Source of the DNA: Nitrospirota bacterium
GTDB lineage: Bacteria > Nitrospirota > Nitrospiria > Nitrospirales > Nitrospiraceae
DNA length: 7,114 bases
Direction: 5' to 3'
Assembly (NCBI GenBank): GCA_020028195.1
Contig: JAHWYE010000082.1
Span: 1-7,114 of the forward strand
Shown: one piece after another, positions 1 through 6,312 of the stretch
Position numbering within the stretch: position 1 is the stretch's first letter
Layout: the number at the start of each line of letters is the position of its first letter
The notes under the pieces: model-generated
What the model saw: the letters and a program-made list of their open reading frames with translations, nothing else
Database searches by the model: none
What the model was told of the DNA's origin: nothing
Made by a program: the position numbers and the translations under genes

Positions 1-1092
1 CACGGAGGTAGTCGGCAGGTCTTCCACCAGAGTCGAAAGCGGCTTCCCGGTCTTGGCCAGGATCTCGATCAGTCTGCAGGAGGCATAGATCGCGTCGTCA
101 TAGCCGAAATACCGGTCCGCGAAGAACATGTGGCCGGACATCTCGCCGGCCAGGACTGCCGATTCAGCCTTCATCTTGGCTTTGATCAGGGAATGGCCGG
201 TCTTCCACATGATGGGTCGTCCTCCATGCCGCTCGATGTCATCATAGAGGCTCTGGGAGGCCTTCACCTCTGAGATGATGGTGCTCTGGGGCCGGTCTGC
301 GAGAATATCGCGAGAATAGATGACCAGCAGCCGATCACCCCATAAAATGTTCCCCTGCTCATCCACCGCCCCGATCCGGTCCGCATCGCCGTCATAGCCG
401 ATCCCTACGTCCGCACCGGTTGTTTTCACGACCTTGATCAGATCCTGGAGATTCTCCACGACGGTTGGGTCAGGATGGTGGTTGGGGAACCGGCCGTCCA
501 ACTCGCAGTAGAGTCCGGTCACGCTGCAGCCCATCTGTTCAAGCGCTTGCTTGGCGGCCAGCGAGGCGGCACCGTTGCCACAATCAATCACGACGTGGAG
601 ACGCTCGCCCTTCACGGACGAAAAGTTCCGCTTCAGATAGGCCAGATAGTCCTTCAGGAGAGGTCTATCGATTACGGTCCCTGAGCCGGTGGAGAACCGG
701 CCGCCCTCTATGACCTTCCTCAGGTGCTGAATCTCTTCTCCGTGCAGCGCCTCTTTTCCCACACAGAGTTTGAACCCGTTGTACTCGGCGGCATTGTGGC
801 TGCCGGTGATCATCACTCCTCCGTCAACCGAAAGCTGAAAGAGCGAGAAGTACAGCACGGGCGTCGGACAGACCCCGATGTCAAGGACGTTCAGACCACC
901 GGTCGTGAGTCCGCGGATCAGGCGATCGCGTAAGGCCGGCGAGCTGGATCGCCCGTCACGGCCGACGCTGACCGTTTTCATGCCTTGTTCTCGCCCGATA
1001 GTCGCGAAGGCCCTGCCGATCTGCTCGGCCACCTCGTCCGTTAGCTCCTTGCCGACAATGCCGCGGATATCATATTCGCGAAAGAGTGCCAT
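1..1092 (-). CDS. manB: Phosphomannomutase/phosphoglucomutase, C-terminus missing at window edge
   Basis: This is an alpha-D-phosphohexomutase that interconverts mannose-6-P and mannose-1-P, and often glucose-6-P and glucose-1-P, in the cytoplasm. The frame is open for 364 codons from the ATG at 1092 to base 1 with no stop; relatives are about 455-465 residues, so roughly the last 90-100 residues (domain 4, which binds the substrate phosphate) lie outside. Visible motifs are the N-terminal FREYDIRG (4-11), the phosphoserine loop TGSHN (phosphorylated Ser about 98), the metal loop DGDADR (234-239), KTGHS (297-301) and the sugar-binding GEMSGH (316-321). All are intact and in AlgC-like order, so the enzyme should be active if complete. 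It is the last gene of the operon seen here, 62 bases after manC, and supplies mannose-1-P to ManC. No Shine-Dalgarno precedes the ATG; an inverted-repeat arm lies about 10 bases upstream. Bifunctionality is inferred from family resemblance, and the gene symbol is approximate. Confidence 0.95.
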   Translation of the reverse strand, partial: MALFREYDIRGIVGKELTDEVAEQIGRAFATIGREQGMKTVSVGRDGRSSSPALRDRLIRGLTTGGLNVLDIGVCPTPVLYFSLFQLSVDGGVMITGSHNAAEYNGFKLCVGKEALHGEEIQHLRKVIEGGRFSTGSGTVIDRPLLKDYLAYLKRNFSSVKGERLHVVIDCGNGAASLAAKQALEQMGCSVTGLYCELDGRFPNHHPDPTVVENLQDLIKVVKTTGADVGIGYDGDADRIGAVDEQGNILWGDRLLVIYSRDILADRPQSTIISEVKASQSLYDDIERHGGRPIMWKTGHSLIKAKMKAESAVLAGEMSGHMFFADRYFGYDDAIYASCRLIEILAKTGKPLSTLVEDLPTTSV

Positions 1093-1102
1093 CGCGTGTG
1101 CC

Positions 1103-1169
1103 AGTCGAAAAGTCGAAAGTCATAAAGTCTTCGACCTAACTGACTTTTAGACCTTCAGACTTTCGGACT
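1103..1169. repeat. Inverted repeat of AGTCGAAA-type units spanning the manC stop and the spacer before the mutase gene
   Basis: The left arm (1103-1129) is built of units such as AGTCGAAA, AGTCGAA and AGTCATAA. The right arm (1142-1169) is built of complementary units GACTTTTA, GACCTTCA and GACTTTCGGACT. AGTCGAAAGTC can pair with GACTTTCGGACT with one bulged base. On the coding strand the first arm contains the end of manC (codons SPKV and the TGA at 1155-1157), and the second arm ends 10 bases before the mutase ATG at 1092. The sequence is unrelated to the hexamers elsewhere in the operon, but the layout is the same. Confidence 0.75.
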
Positions 1170-2618
1170 GCGCGGCGTATTCACGCCGCGCCCATAGTCA
1201 TCCTGAAACCGAACGATGTCGTCCTCGCCGAGGTACGGTCCGTTCTGGACTTCGATAATGTGTAGTGTCTCTGAGCCTGGGTTCTCCAACCGGTGTGGAG
1301 TCTCTTTCGGTATCCCGGTATTCTGGCCGACCCCCAGATCAAAGACCCGCTCCCCGCATGTTACACGAGCCGTCCCTGCAATGATAACCCAGTGCTCGCT
1401 GCGTTGATGGTGCAGTTGCAACGAGAGTCGGCCGCCAGGGTTCACCGTCACCCGCTTGACCTTATAGCCAGGCCCCTCCTCCAGCACCGTGTAAGAGCCC
1501 CAGGGCCGGAACACAGTTAGATGCTCCAAATGCTCCGGCGCACCCTGCTGCTTCAGGATCTCCACCACCTTTTTCACGTCCTGGCTGCGGGCCTTCGGAC
1601 AAATCAGCGTGGCATCAGGAGTGTCCACGACGACCATGCCGGACAAGCCGATCGTGGCAACCAATCGCCGGTCTGCGTACAGAATCGAGTCCCGGCTGTC
1701 CAGGTCCACGACTCGCCCACTGACGACGTTGCCTGAGTCGTTGCGGGGCGCGACTTCCTCCAGACTACTCCAACTACCGACATCGGACCAGGCAAAGTCC
1801 ACCGGGATCACAGCGGCACGGGAAGACTGTTCCATCACCCCATGATCAATCGAGACGGGTGTTAACCGTCGGTACACTTGTGCCACTGCGCTGCCGCCTG
1901 CCTCGGACTTCTGCAGCGCTCCGATCTTTTTCATCCCACGAGCCAAGGCAGGCTGGTGGCGCATCAGCTCTTCCAGAATGGCGGAGGCGCGCCAGACAAA
2001 GATCCCGCTGTTCCAATAATAGTTCCCCGATCGCAGGTAGCGGGCGGCCGTCTTAGCATCCGGCTTCTCAACAAATCGAGCAACAGGGTAGCCCTTGAGC
2101 CCACCCCGCGATGCCAATCGAGCGCGTAGATTCGGCTGAATGTAGCCATAGCCGGTCTCTGGTCTGACCGGCTTGACGCCGAACGTGATCAGGTACCCCT
2201 CCGTCGCCAGATCCGCCCCGAGCGCCACAGCGGCCTGAAAATTCCTGTCGCCTTTGATGACATGGTCGGCTGGCAGAATCAACATCACCGCTTGGGGGTC
2301 ACGCCTGACTAACTCGATCGCCGTCAGGGCGATTGCCGGAGCAGTATTCCGTCCTTCCGGCTCAATGACGAAGTTGTGGCTGAGCTCATCCTTCCATTCG
2401 CGCAGTTGGAACCGGATCGAGTCGGCCTGCGCGGGATTGGTTGAAATGAGAACCTGGCTGGGCGGCACACAATGAAGAACCCGGTACATCGTCTGCTGAA
2501 TCAGGGTCTTTTCCCCCAAGATCCGAAGCAGTTGCTTGGGATACAGATGGCGGCTCAGAGGCCAGAAGCGAGTCCCGCTTCCTCCAGCCAAGATGACTGC
2601 GTAGAGATGGGGATTCAT
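1155..2618 (-). CDS. manC: Bifunctional mannose-1-phosphate guanylyltransferase / mannose-6-phosphate isomerase (ManC/AlgA type II)
   Basis: This 487-residue cytoplasmic enzyme makes GDP-mannose from mannose-1-P and GTP and, through its C-terminal cupin domain, isomerises fructose-6-P to mannose-6-P. The nucleotidyltransferase domain comes first: the signature AGGSGTRFWPLSR (11-23), PKQ (27-29), EPEGRNTAPA (86-95), LPADH (115-119) and the sugar-binding FVEKP (182-186). The isomerase cupin starts near RPWGSY (371-376), with QLHHQRSEHW (401-410) carrying the metal-ligand and catalytic positions, and ends with GEDDIVRFQDDYGR (464-477). Length is close to the usual 470-485. The last ten residues (GVNTPRSPKV) are not family sequence: they are encoded by a perfect 9-bp palindrome and the first unit of the spacer repeat. 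The ATG at 2618 gives the canonical N-terminus but has no Shine-Dalgarno; it lies 7 bases from an inverted-repeat arm. It sits between the HAD phosphatase and the mutase that makes its substrate. Confidence 0.97.
   Translation of the reverse strand: MNPHLYAVILAGGSGTRFWPLSRHLYPKQLLRILGEKTLIQQTMYRVLHCVPPSQVLISTNPAQADSIRFQLREWKDELSHNFVIEPEGRNTAPAIALTAIELVRRDPQAVMLILPADHVIKGDRNFQAAVALGADLATEGYLITFGVKPVRPETGYGYIQPNLRARLASRGGLKGYPVARFVEKPDAKTAARYLRSGNYYWNSGIFVWRASAILEELMRHQPALARGMKKIGALQKSEAGGSAVAQVYRRLTPVSIDHGVMEQSSRAAVIPVDFAWSDVGSWSSLEEVAPRNDSGNVVSGRVVDLDSRDSILYADRRLVATIGLSGMVVVDTPDATLICPKARSQDVKKVVEILKQQGAPEHLEHLTVFRPWGSYTVLEEGPGYKVKRVTVNPGGRLSLQLHHQRSEHWVIIAGTARVTCGERVFDLGVGQNTGIPKETPHRLENPGSETLHIIEVQNGPYLGEDDIVRFQDDYGRGVNTPRSPKV
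1170..1191. repeat. Perfect GC-rich palindrome inside the last codons of manC
   Basis: GCGCGGCGT (1170-1178) and ACGCCGCGC (1183-1191) are perfect reverse complements separated by four bases (ATTC; GAAT on the coding strand). The 9-bp stem, almost all G-C, would be very stable in mRNA. It encodes about residues 477-483 of ManC, just past the conserved end of the isomerase domain. It is followed by AGTCCGAA repeat units and not by a T run, so it is not a standard factor-independent terminator. Confidence 0.85.
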
Positions 2619-2625
2619 CGTGAAT

Positions 2626-2709
2626 CGGTATTCGTTAATCGTTACCCGTAGAGTTACCAGGTTTGCTAATCACTCAGCCCGTTTGGCGTTGAACGATTAA
2701 CGTTTAACG
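2626..2709. repeat. Inverted repeat between the HAD phosphatase gene and manC
   Basis: CGTTAATCGTT (2633-2643) and AACGATTAACG (2692-2702) are perfect 11-base reverse complements. Extending to 2626-2643 against 2692-2709 gives 15 matches of 18. The right arm contains the TAA stop of the HAD gene (2697-2699), and the left arm ends 7 bases before the manC ATG (2618). The 48-base loop contains nothing I recognise. No T run follows the stem. Confidence 0.8.
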
Positions 2710-3242
2710 GGATTGGCGGTCTGTGCCGCCAAGATCAGATCAACCACCTCACGCACCGCTCCCTCCCCTCCGCTCTTACGGCAGACGTAGTCCACCACCT
2801 CTAAAACGGGCGGCATCGCGTCAGCCGGCGCGGCGGAGAAGCCGACCGCTTGCAGCGCCCCAAGATCGTTCACGTCGTCGCCCATAAAGGCCACTTCCTG
2901 AAGCGTCAGGCCATGCCTGGCCACGAGGTCGCGTAGGACCGCCAGCTTGTCCCGAGCCCCCTGGTGCACCTCGGGAATCGCAAGCTTTTCGCCTCGGCGG
3001 GTGACGAGTTTGGTTTCCTCCATCGTGATAAGCGCCGTGATCAATCCGGCGCGCTGCAGCAGTTTGATGCCCATCCCATCCCGAGTGTTGAATTTTTTTA
3101 ACTCGTCGCCCGATTCGGAATAATACATCCCCGCGTCCGTCAAGACACCATCCACGTCTGTCGCGAACAGACGTACACGTTTCAACGCGCGCGAAAGAGA
3201 CCCGCTGGCAGCAGTCGGTCGTCCCTTCTTCCTCGCAATCAC
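2697..3242 (-). CDS. KdsC-like HAD-superfamily sugar-phosphate phosphatase
   Basis: This 181-residue protein belongs to the small, capless KdsC (YrbI) branch of HAD phosphatases, which usually form tetramers. Motif I is DVDGVLTD (29-36), with Asp29 the expected nucleophile and Asp31 the acid/base. The motif II region is LITMEET (71-77), the motif III lysine is Lys99 in GARDKL, and motif IV is GDDVNDL (121-127). The C-terminal GGEGAVRE (158-165) is typical of the family. Classical KDO-8-phosphate phosphatases have Ser/Thr-Gly-Arg at motif II, whereas here it is Thr-Met-Glu, closer to the nonulosonate-phosphate phosphatase type. The substrate is therefore open, and no kds or neu genes are in view. 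The start is a GTG at 3242 chosen because GGAGAG sits 7 bases upstream; the first 18 or so residues are a basic extension. It follows gmd by only 16 bases. The final codons (PVKR and stop) run into the spacer inverted repeat. Confidence 0.88.
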   Translation of the reverse strand: MIARKKGRPTAASGSLSRALKRVRLFATDVDGVLTDAGMYYSESGDELKKFNTRDGMGIKLLQRAGLITALITMEETKLVTRRGEKLAIPEVHQGARDKLAVLRDLVARHGLTLQEVAFMGDDVNDLGALQAVGFSAAPADAMPPVLEVVDYVCRKSGGEGAVREVVDLILAAQTANPVKR

Positions 3243-3249
3243 CGGCTCA

Positions 3250-3255
3250 CTCTCC
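3250..3255 (-). promoter_or_regulatory. Shine-Dalgarno sequence of the HAD phosphatase gene
   Basis: GGAGAG on the coding strand ends 7 bases before the GTG at 3242, and this fixes the start of the HAD gene. It is the only well-formed ribosome-binding site I can find in the operon. The other six internal starts are preceded by pyrimidine-rich repeat or by AT-rich sequence. Confidence 0.7.
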
Positions 3256-3258
3256 GTC

Positions 3259-4236
3259 TCATCGAGACCCGCCGAACAGCCGCAGGTCTGCCTCGACCAT
3301 CTCGTGAACCAACTCTTTAAAGGTCACCTGGCAGGACCAACCCAGCTTCTGCCTCGCTCTGGTTGCATCGCCTAAGAGGGTCTCGACCTCGGCCGGTCGT
3401 AGAAGCTGAGGGTCAAGCCCTACATGACTCCGATAGTCGAGGCCAAGATGTGAGAAGGCCGTCTCAGCGAACTCCCGTACCGTGTGTTGCTCCCCGGTCG
3501 CAATAACATAGTCATCCGGCTCATCCTGTTGAAGCATGAGCCACATGGCGCGGACGTATTCGCGGGCATGGCCCCAGTCTCGGCGAGCCTCGAGGTTCCC
3601 GAGTCTCACCTCCTTGGCCAGACCGAGCTTGATCCGTGCGGCGTAGGACGTAATCTTCCTGGTGACAAACTCGAACCCACGGCGAGGTGATTCATGATTG
3701 TACAGAATGCCTGAAGCGGCCTTGATGCCGTAGGCCTCCCGGTAGTTTCTGGTCAGATCAAACCCCGCCACTTTCGAGATGCCGTAGGCGGAACGAGGAT
3801 AGAAGGGGGTCGATTCAGTTTGGGGCGTCTTGGCTACTTTTCCAAACATCTCGCTGGATGCGGCGAAGTAAAACCGACAGTCGGGTGCACAGTCCCGAAG
3901 CGCGGCTAGGACATGGTGCGTGCCGTTGATATTGGCATTGAGTGTCGAGAACTCATCTTCAAAGGAATAGGCGACAAAGCTTTGTGCGGCCAGGTGATAG
4001 CACTCGTCCGGCTTCACGGATTGCAAGACGCGGTAGATACTGGGCAGGCTTTCCAAGGAAGCCGCGTGAAGATGGAGGCGATCCTTAAAAGGCAGGAGGC
4101 GCCAGAGTCGGTGCTCCGGATCCTCGATCGCTACCCGTCGCACGATCCCGTGTACTTCATAGCCCTTGTCCAGCAACAGTTCGGCCAGGTAGGACCCATC
4201 CTGACCGGTGATGCCGGTGATCAACGCCCGTTTCAT
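3259..4236 (-). CDS. gmd: GDP-mannose 4,6-dehydratase
   Basis: This extended short-chain dehydrogenase/reductase (325 residues, the usual size of the shorter bacterial Gmd enzymes) converts GDP-D-mannose to GDP-4-keto-6-deoxy-D-mannose, the precursor of GDP-D-rhamnose, GDP-L-fucose and related sugars. The NADP-binding loop is TGITGQDGSYL (7-17). The catalytic set is Ser127/Ser128/Glu129 in SSEMFG with Tyr151 and Lys155 in YGISK. NHESPRRG (180-187) and NLEARRDWGHAREYV (214-228) are Gmd-specific substrate and cofactor segments. The ATG at 4236 is chosen because the family N-terminus MKRALITG begins there. The frame stays open to a TTG at 4290, but that extension is just translated hexamer repeat. 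It lies 72 bases after rfbD, separated by complementary hexamer arms, and 16 bases before the HAD gene. No partner reductase or epimerase for its product is in the window. Confidence 0.96.
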   Translation of the reverse strand: MKRALITGITGQDGSYLAELLLDKGYEVHGIVRRVAIEDPEHRLWRLLPFKDRLHLHAASLESLPSIYRVLQSVKPDECYHLAAQSFVAYSFEDEFSTLNANINGTHHVLAALRDCAPDCRFYFAASSEMFGKVAKTPQTESTPFYPRSAYGISKVAGFDLTRNYREAYGIKAASGILYNHESPRRGFEFVTRKITSYAARIKLGLAKEVRLGNLEARRDWGHAREYVRAMWLMLQQDEPDDYVIATGEQHTVREFAETAFSHLGLDYRSHVGLDPQLLRPAEVETLLGDATRARQKLGWSCQVTFKELVHEMVEADLRLFGGSR

Positions 4237-4245
4237 ATAGTTACA

Positions 4246-4344
4246 GGTTAAGGTTAAGGTCGAGGTTAAGGGTAAAAGCTCCTGAGCCAAATAAACAGCA
4301 TTAATTTGTCAAGCTGACTCAGCCTTAGCCTCAACCTTAACCTT
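4246..4344. repeat. Complementary GGTTAA hexamer arms at the rfbD-gmd junction
   Basis: The left arm on the plus strand is five hexamer units (4246-4275: GGTTAA twice, GGTCGA, GGTTAA, GGGTAA). The right arm is four units (4321-4344: AGCCTT, AGCCTC, AACCTT, AACCTT). The arms are complementary; 4246-4260 pairs with 4328-4342 at 13 of 15 positions, and one mismatch becomes a G-U wobble in mRNA. The right arm lies wholly inside the rfbD reading frame, where it encodes alternating Lys/Glu and Val/Ala. The left arm ends 9 bases before the gmd ATG. The segment between the arms is AT-rich and contains no gene. Confidence 0.85.
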
Positions 4345-5172
4345 TCTACGTTCACTCATGTACCGGGTCAAGGCCTCCTTCCAATGGGGTAAGGTGATCC
4401 CGGCCTCAGCAAGCACACGATTTGCCAGAACCGAGTAGGGCGGGCGAGGCGCCGCACGTCCGGCCTCCGCGCTGGTCAATGGGTACACCGGCACCGTGCC
4501 CCTCATCAGCGAGACGATAGCACAGGCAAACTCATTCCTGGTACAGTCGCCTGCGCCGGCGGCGTGGACAACGCCTCGCAAGTCCATATCCAGTACACGG
4601 ACAAGAGCCATAGCCAGATCGCCAGCGTACGTGGGGCTGCCTCGCTGGTCCGCCACGACTCGAAGCGCCTGCTTCTCGGACGCCAATCGCATGATCGTGT
4701 TGACAAAATTCTTCCCGTAAGCCCCATACAACCAGGCGCTTCGCACAATCAGTGTGTTCGGACAGCAGGCCAGCGCTCGTCGCTCTCCCTCTAACTTGGA
4801 ACGGCCATAGGCATTCAACGGGTTGGGCTCGTCCGTCTCAACATAGGGCGAGGTCTTTCGCCCATCAAACACATAATCAGTGGAGAGGTAGATCAGACGG
4901 GCGCTGGCTTTGTCCACAGCCCTGGCCACTAGCTCCGTTCCTTCGGCGTTGACGGCCATGGCCTTGTCCGGTTCCCGTTCAGCTCCATCCACATCGGTAT
5001 AAGCCGCGAGATGGAACACCGTGTCAGGACGGGCGGCCAGGACCTGCTTCTCCACCTCAGTCTTCAGAAGATCAAACTCCGGCAGGACCGCGCGAATGAC
5101 CGTATGGCCCCTCAGCACCCGCTGCAGTTCATGGCCAAGCTGCCCATTAGCCCCGGTGATCAGGATACGCAT
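4309..5172 (-). CDS. rfbD: dTDP-4-dehydrorhamnose reductase (RmlD)
   Basis: This NAD(P)H-dependent enzyme reduces dTDP-4-dehydro-L-rhamnose to dTDP-L-rhamnose, the last step of that pathway. The 287-residue protein has the nucleotide-binding loop TGANGQLG (6-13), AAYTDVDGAE (56-65), STDYVFDG (97-104), the catalytic YGRSK (Tyr122, Lys126), RSAWLYG (144-150), GKNFVNTIMR (153-162), ADQRGSPTYAGDLA (174-187) and RPPYSVLAN (243-251). The whole run is diagnostic of RmlD, so I reject the alternative that it is the reductase for the Gmd product. The last residues (KVKVEAKAES, 277-286) are encoded by in-frame hexamer repeat and look like a recent addition beyond the natural end near YMSERR. The ATG at 5172 has only a poor GAGAG right beside it. 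It follows rfbB across a 98-base repeat-rich spacer. Confidence 0.96.
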   Translation of the reverse strand: MRILITGANGQLGHELQRVLRGHTVIRAVLPEFDLLKTEVEKQVLAARPDTVFHLAAYTDVDGAEREPDKAMAVNAEGTELVARAVDKASARLIYLSTDYVFDGRKTSPYVETDEPNPLNAYGRSKLEGERRALACCPNTLIVRSAWLYGAYGKNFVNTIMRLASEKQALRVVADQRGSPTYAGDLAMALVRVLDMDLRGVVHAAGAGDCTRNEFACAIVSLMRGTVPVYPLTSAEAGRAAPRPPYSVLANRVLAEAGITLPHWKEALTRYMSERRKVKVEAKAESA

Positions 5173-5181
5173 CTCTCAAAA

Positions 5182-5278
5182 GGTTAAGGTTGAGGCTCAG
5201 GTTGAGCGAGGGCCGGGTCAAGGCTGAGATTAGTGAAACCTAAACCTTAACCTCAACCTTTACCTCGATCTCAGCCTG
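5182..5278. repeat. Complementary GGTTAA hexamer arms at the rfbB-rfbD junction
   Basis: Left arm units are GGTTAA, GGTTGA, GGCTCA and GGTTGA (5182-5205). Right arm units are AACCTA, AACCTT, AACCTC, AACCTT, TACCTC, GATCTC and AGCCTG (5237-5278). GGTTAAGGTTGAGG (5182-5195) pairs with CCTCAACCTTTACC (5251-5264) at 13 of 14 positions. The right arm covers the rfbB stop codon and its last codons. The left arm ends 9 bases before the rfbD ATG. The spacer between the arms (5206-5236) also holds weak copies such as AAGGCTGAG. Confidence 0.85.
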
Positions 5279-6287
5279 CCCCTTGTAGCCGCTGACGATA
5301 CAGTCGCTCGTAATAGGTTCTGAACTCACCGGACGTAATCTTTCGCCACCACGTCTGATTGGTCCGGTACCACTCCACCGTTTCCTTCAGACCGTCCTCG
5401 AACAGCACCGTCGGAGCCCAGCCCAAGGCCTGCAAGCGGGCACAGTCCAGCGCATAGCGACGATCATGCCCTGGGCGATCCTGCACTAAACGGATCAGGT
5501 TCATCGGTTTGCCGAGAATTTTCAGGATCAGCTCCGCCACGGCGATATTCTCCCGCTCGTTGCCACCACCAATGTTATAGACGCATCCAGGCTCGCCGTG
5601 AAACAGCACATGCTCGATCCCTCGGCAGTGGTCAAAGACCGACAACCAATCTCGCCGGTGGCGACCGTCCCCGTAGAGTGGAAGCGGCTGATCGTCTATC
5701 GCGTTGGTGGCGAAGAGGGGAATGAACTTCTCAGGGTACTGATTCGGCCCATAGGTGTTGCTACCCCTCGTGATCAGGACGGGGAAGCGGTAAGTCGTCC
5801 AATAGCTTCTGACCAGCAAATCCCCCCCAGCTTTGCTGGCTGAATAGGGGCTCCTCGGAGCAAGTGGATCTCCTTCTTTTGACCATCCAGTTTCGACACT
5901 CCCGTAGACCTCATCCGTGCTGACCTGCAGGAACCGAGCGACCCCGGCCTTCCGAGCCTCTTCCAGCAGAACGGCTGTGCCGACCACATCGGTTCTGGCG
6001 AAGCTGTTCGGGTCCAGGATGGAGCGGTCCACGTGCGTTTCGGCCGCACAGTTGATGACCACCTTCACGCCATGTTCCTTGAGCACCTTCTCAACCGTCG
6101 TGGCATCACAAATATCCCCCAGGACAAAGGTATACCGCGAATGGCCGGCCACATCGGTCAGGTTCTCCAGGTTCCCGGAATAGCGGAGCGCGTCCAGGTT
6201 CACCACAAAGTTGTCTCCGCCCGTGAGCAGTCGACGCACAAGGTGTGATCCGATGAACCCAGCTCCTCCTGTCACTAAAATACGCAT
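5271..6287 (-). CDS. rfbB: dTDP-glucose 4,6-dehydratase (RmlB)
   Basis: This is an NAD-dependent extended SDR enzyme (338 residues, usual length about 330-360) that converts dTDP-D-glucose to dTDP-4-keto-6-deoxy-D-glucose. The Rossmann loop is TGGAGFIGSH (6-15). AAETHVDRSI (81-90) and STDEVYG (123-129) follow, where Asp125 and Glu126 are the dehydration pair. The catalytic YSASK has Tyr148 and Lys152, RGSNTYGPNQYPEK (174-187) binds substrate, and GDGRHRRDWLSV (206-217) and RPGHDRRYA (271-279) complete the diagnostic set. The ATG at 6287 comes one base after a hexamer repeat arm with no Shine-Dalgarno; no better start is visible and the family N-terminus MRILVTGGAG fits. The stop codon at 5271 also lies in repeat. 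It is preceded by the S23 gene, which separates it from rfbA. Confidence 0.97.
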   Translation of the reverse strand: MRILVTGGAGFIGSHLVRRLLTGGDNFVVNLDALRYSGNLENLTDVAGHSRYTFVLGDICDATTVEKVLKEHGVKVVINCAAETHVDRSILDPNSFARTDVVGTAVLLEEARKAGVARFLQVSTDEVYGSVETGWSKEGDPLAPRSPYSASKAGGDLLVRSYWTTYRFPVLITRGSNTYGPNQYPEKFIPLFATNAIDDQPLPLYGDGRHRRDWLSVFDHCRGIEHVLFHGEPGCVYNIGGGNERENIAVAELILKILGKPMNLIRLVQDRPGHDRRYALDCARLQALGWAPTVLFEDGLKETVEWYRTNQTWWRKITSGEFRTYYERLYRQRLQGAG

Positions 6288-6288
6288 A

Positions 6289-6312
6289 GGTTAAGGTTGA
6301 GGCTAAGGTTAA
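6289..6312. repeat. Hexamer arm between the S23 stop and the rfbB start
   Basis: Four plus-strand units, GGTTAA, GGTTGA, GGCTAA and GGTTAA, fill almost the whole spacer. The S23 stop codon (6309-6311) lies in the last unit, and the rfbB ATG begins one base past the first. The reverse complement matches the arm at 6721-6743 at 20 of 23 positions, including 12 in a row, so these two arms form a pair that encloses the S23 gene. Confidence 0.85.

Noticed and set aside
878..1150. Plus-strand open frames opposite the mutase gene and elsewhere
   Set aside because: They overlap conserved minus-strand enzymes with intact motifs, show no family signature, and are expected shadows in GC-rich coding DNA.
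1170..1191. GC palindrome as a factor-independent terminator for manC
   Set aside because: The stem is strong, but no T run follows on either strand, and it lies inside the reading frame.
4246..4275. GGTTAA arrays as a CRISPR or telomere-like repeat
   Set aside because: Units are 6 bases without unique spacers, occur in both orientations at several gene junctions, and have no cas genes or replicon end nearby.
4309..5172. RmlD-like protein as the reductase for the Gmd product (GDP-rhamnose or GDP-fucose)
   Set aside because: The motif run (YTDVDGAE, STDYVFDG, DQRGSPTYAGDLA, RPPYSVLAN) is diagnostic of dTDP-4-dehydrorhamnose reductase, and it directly follows rfbB.
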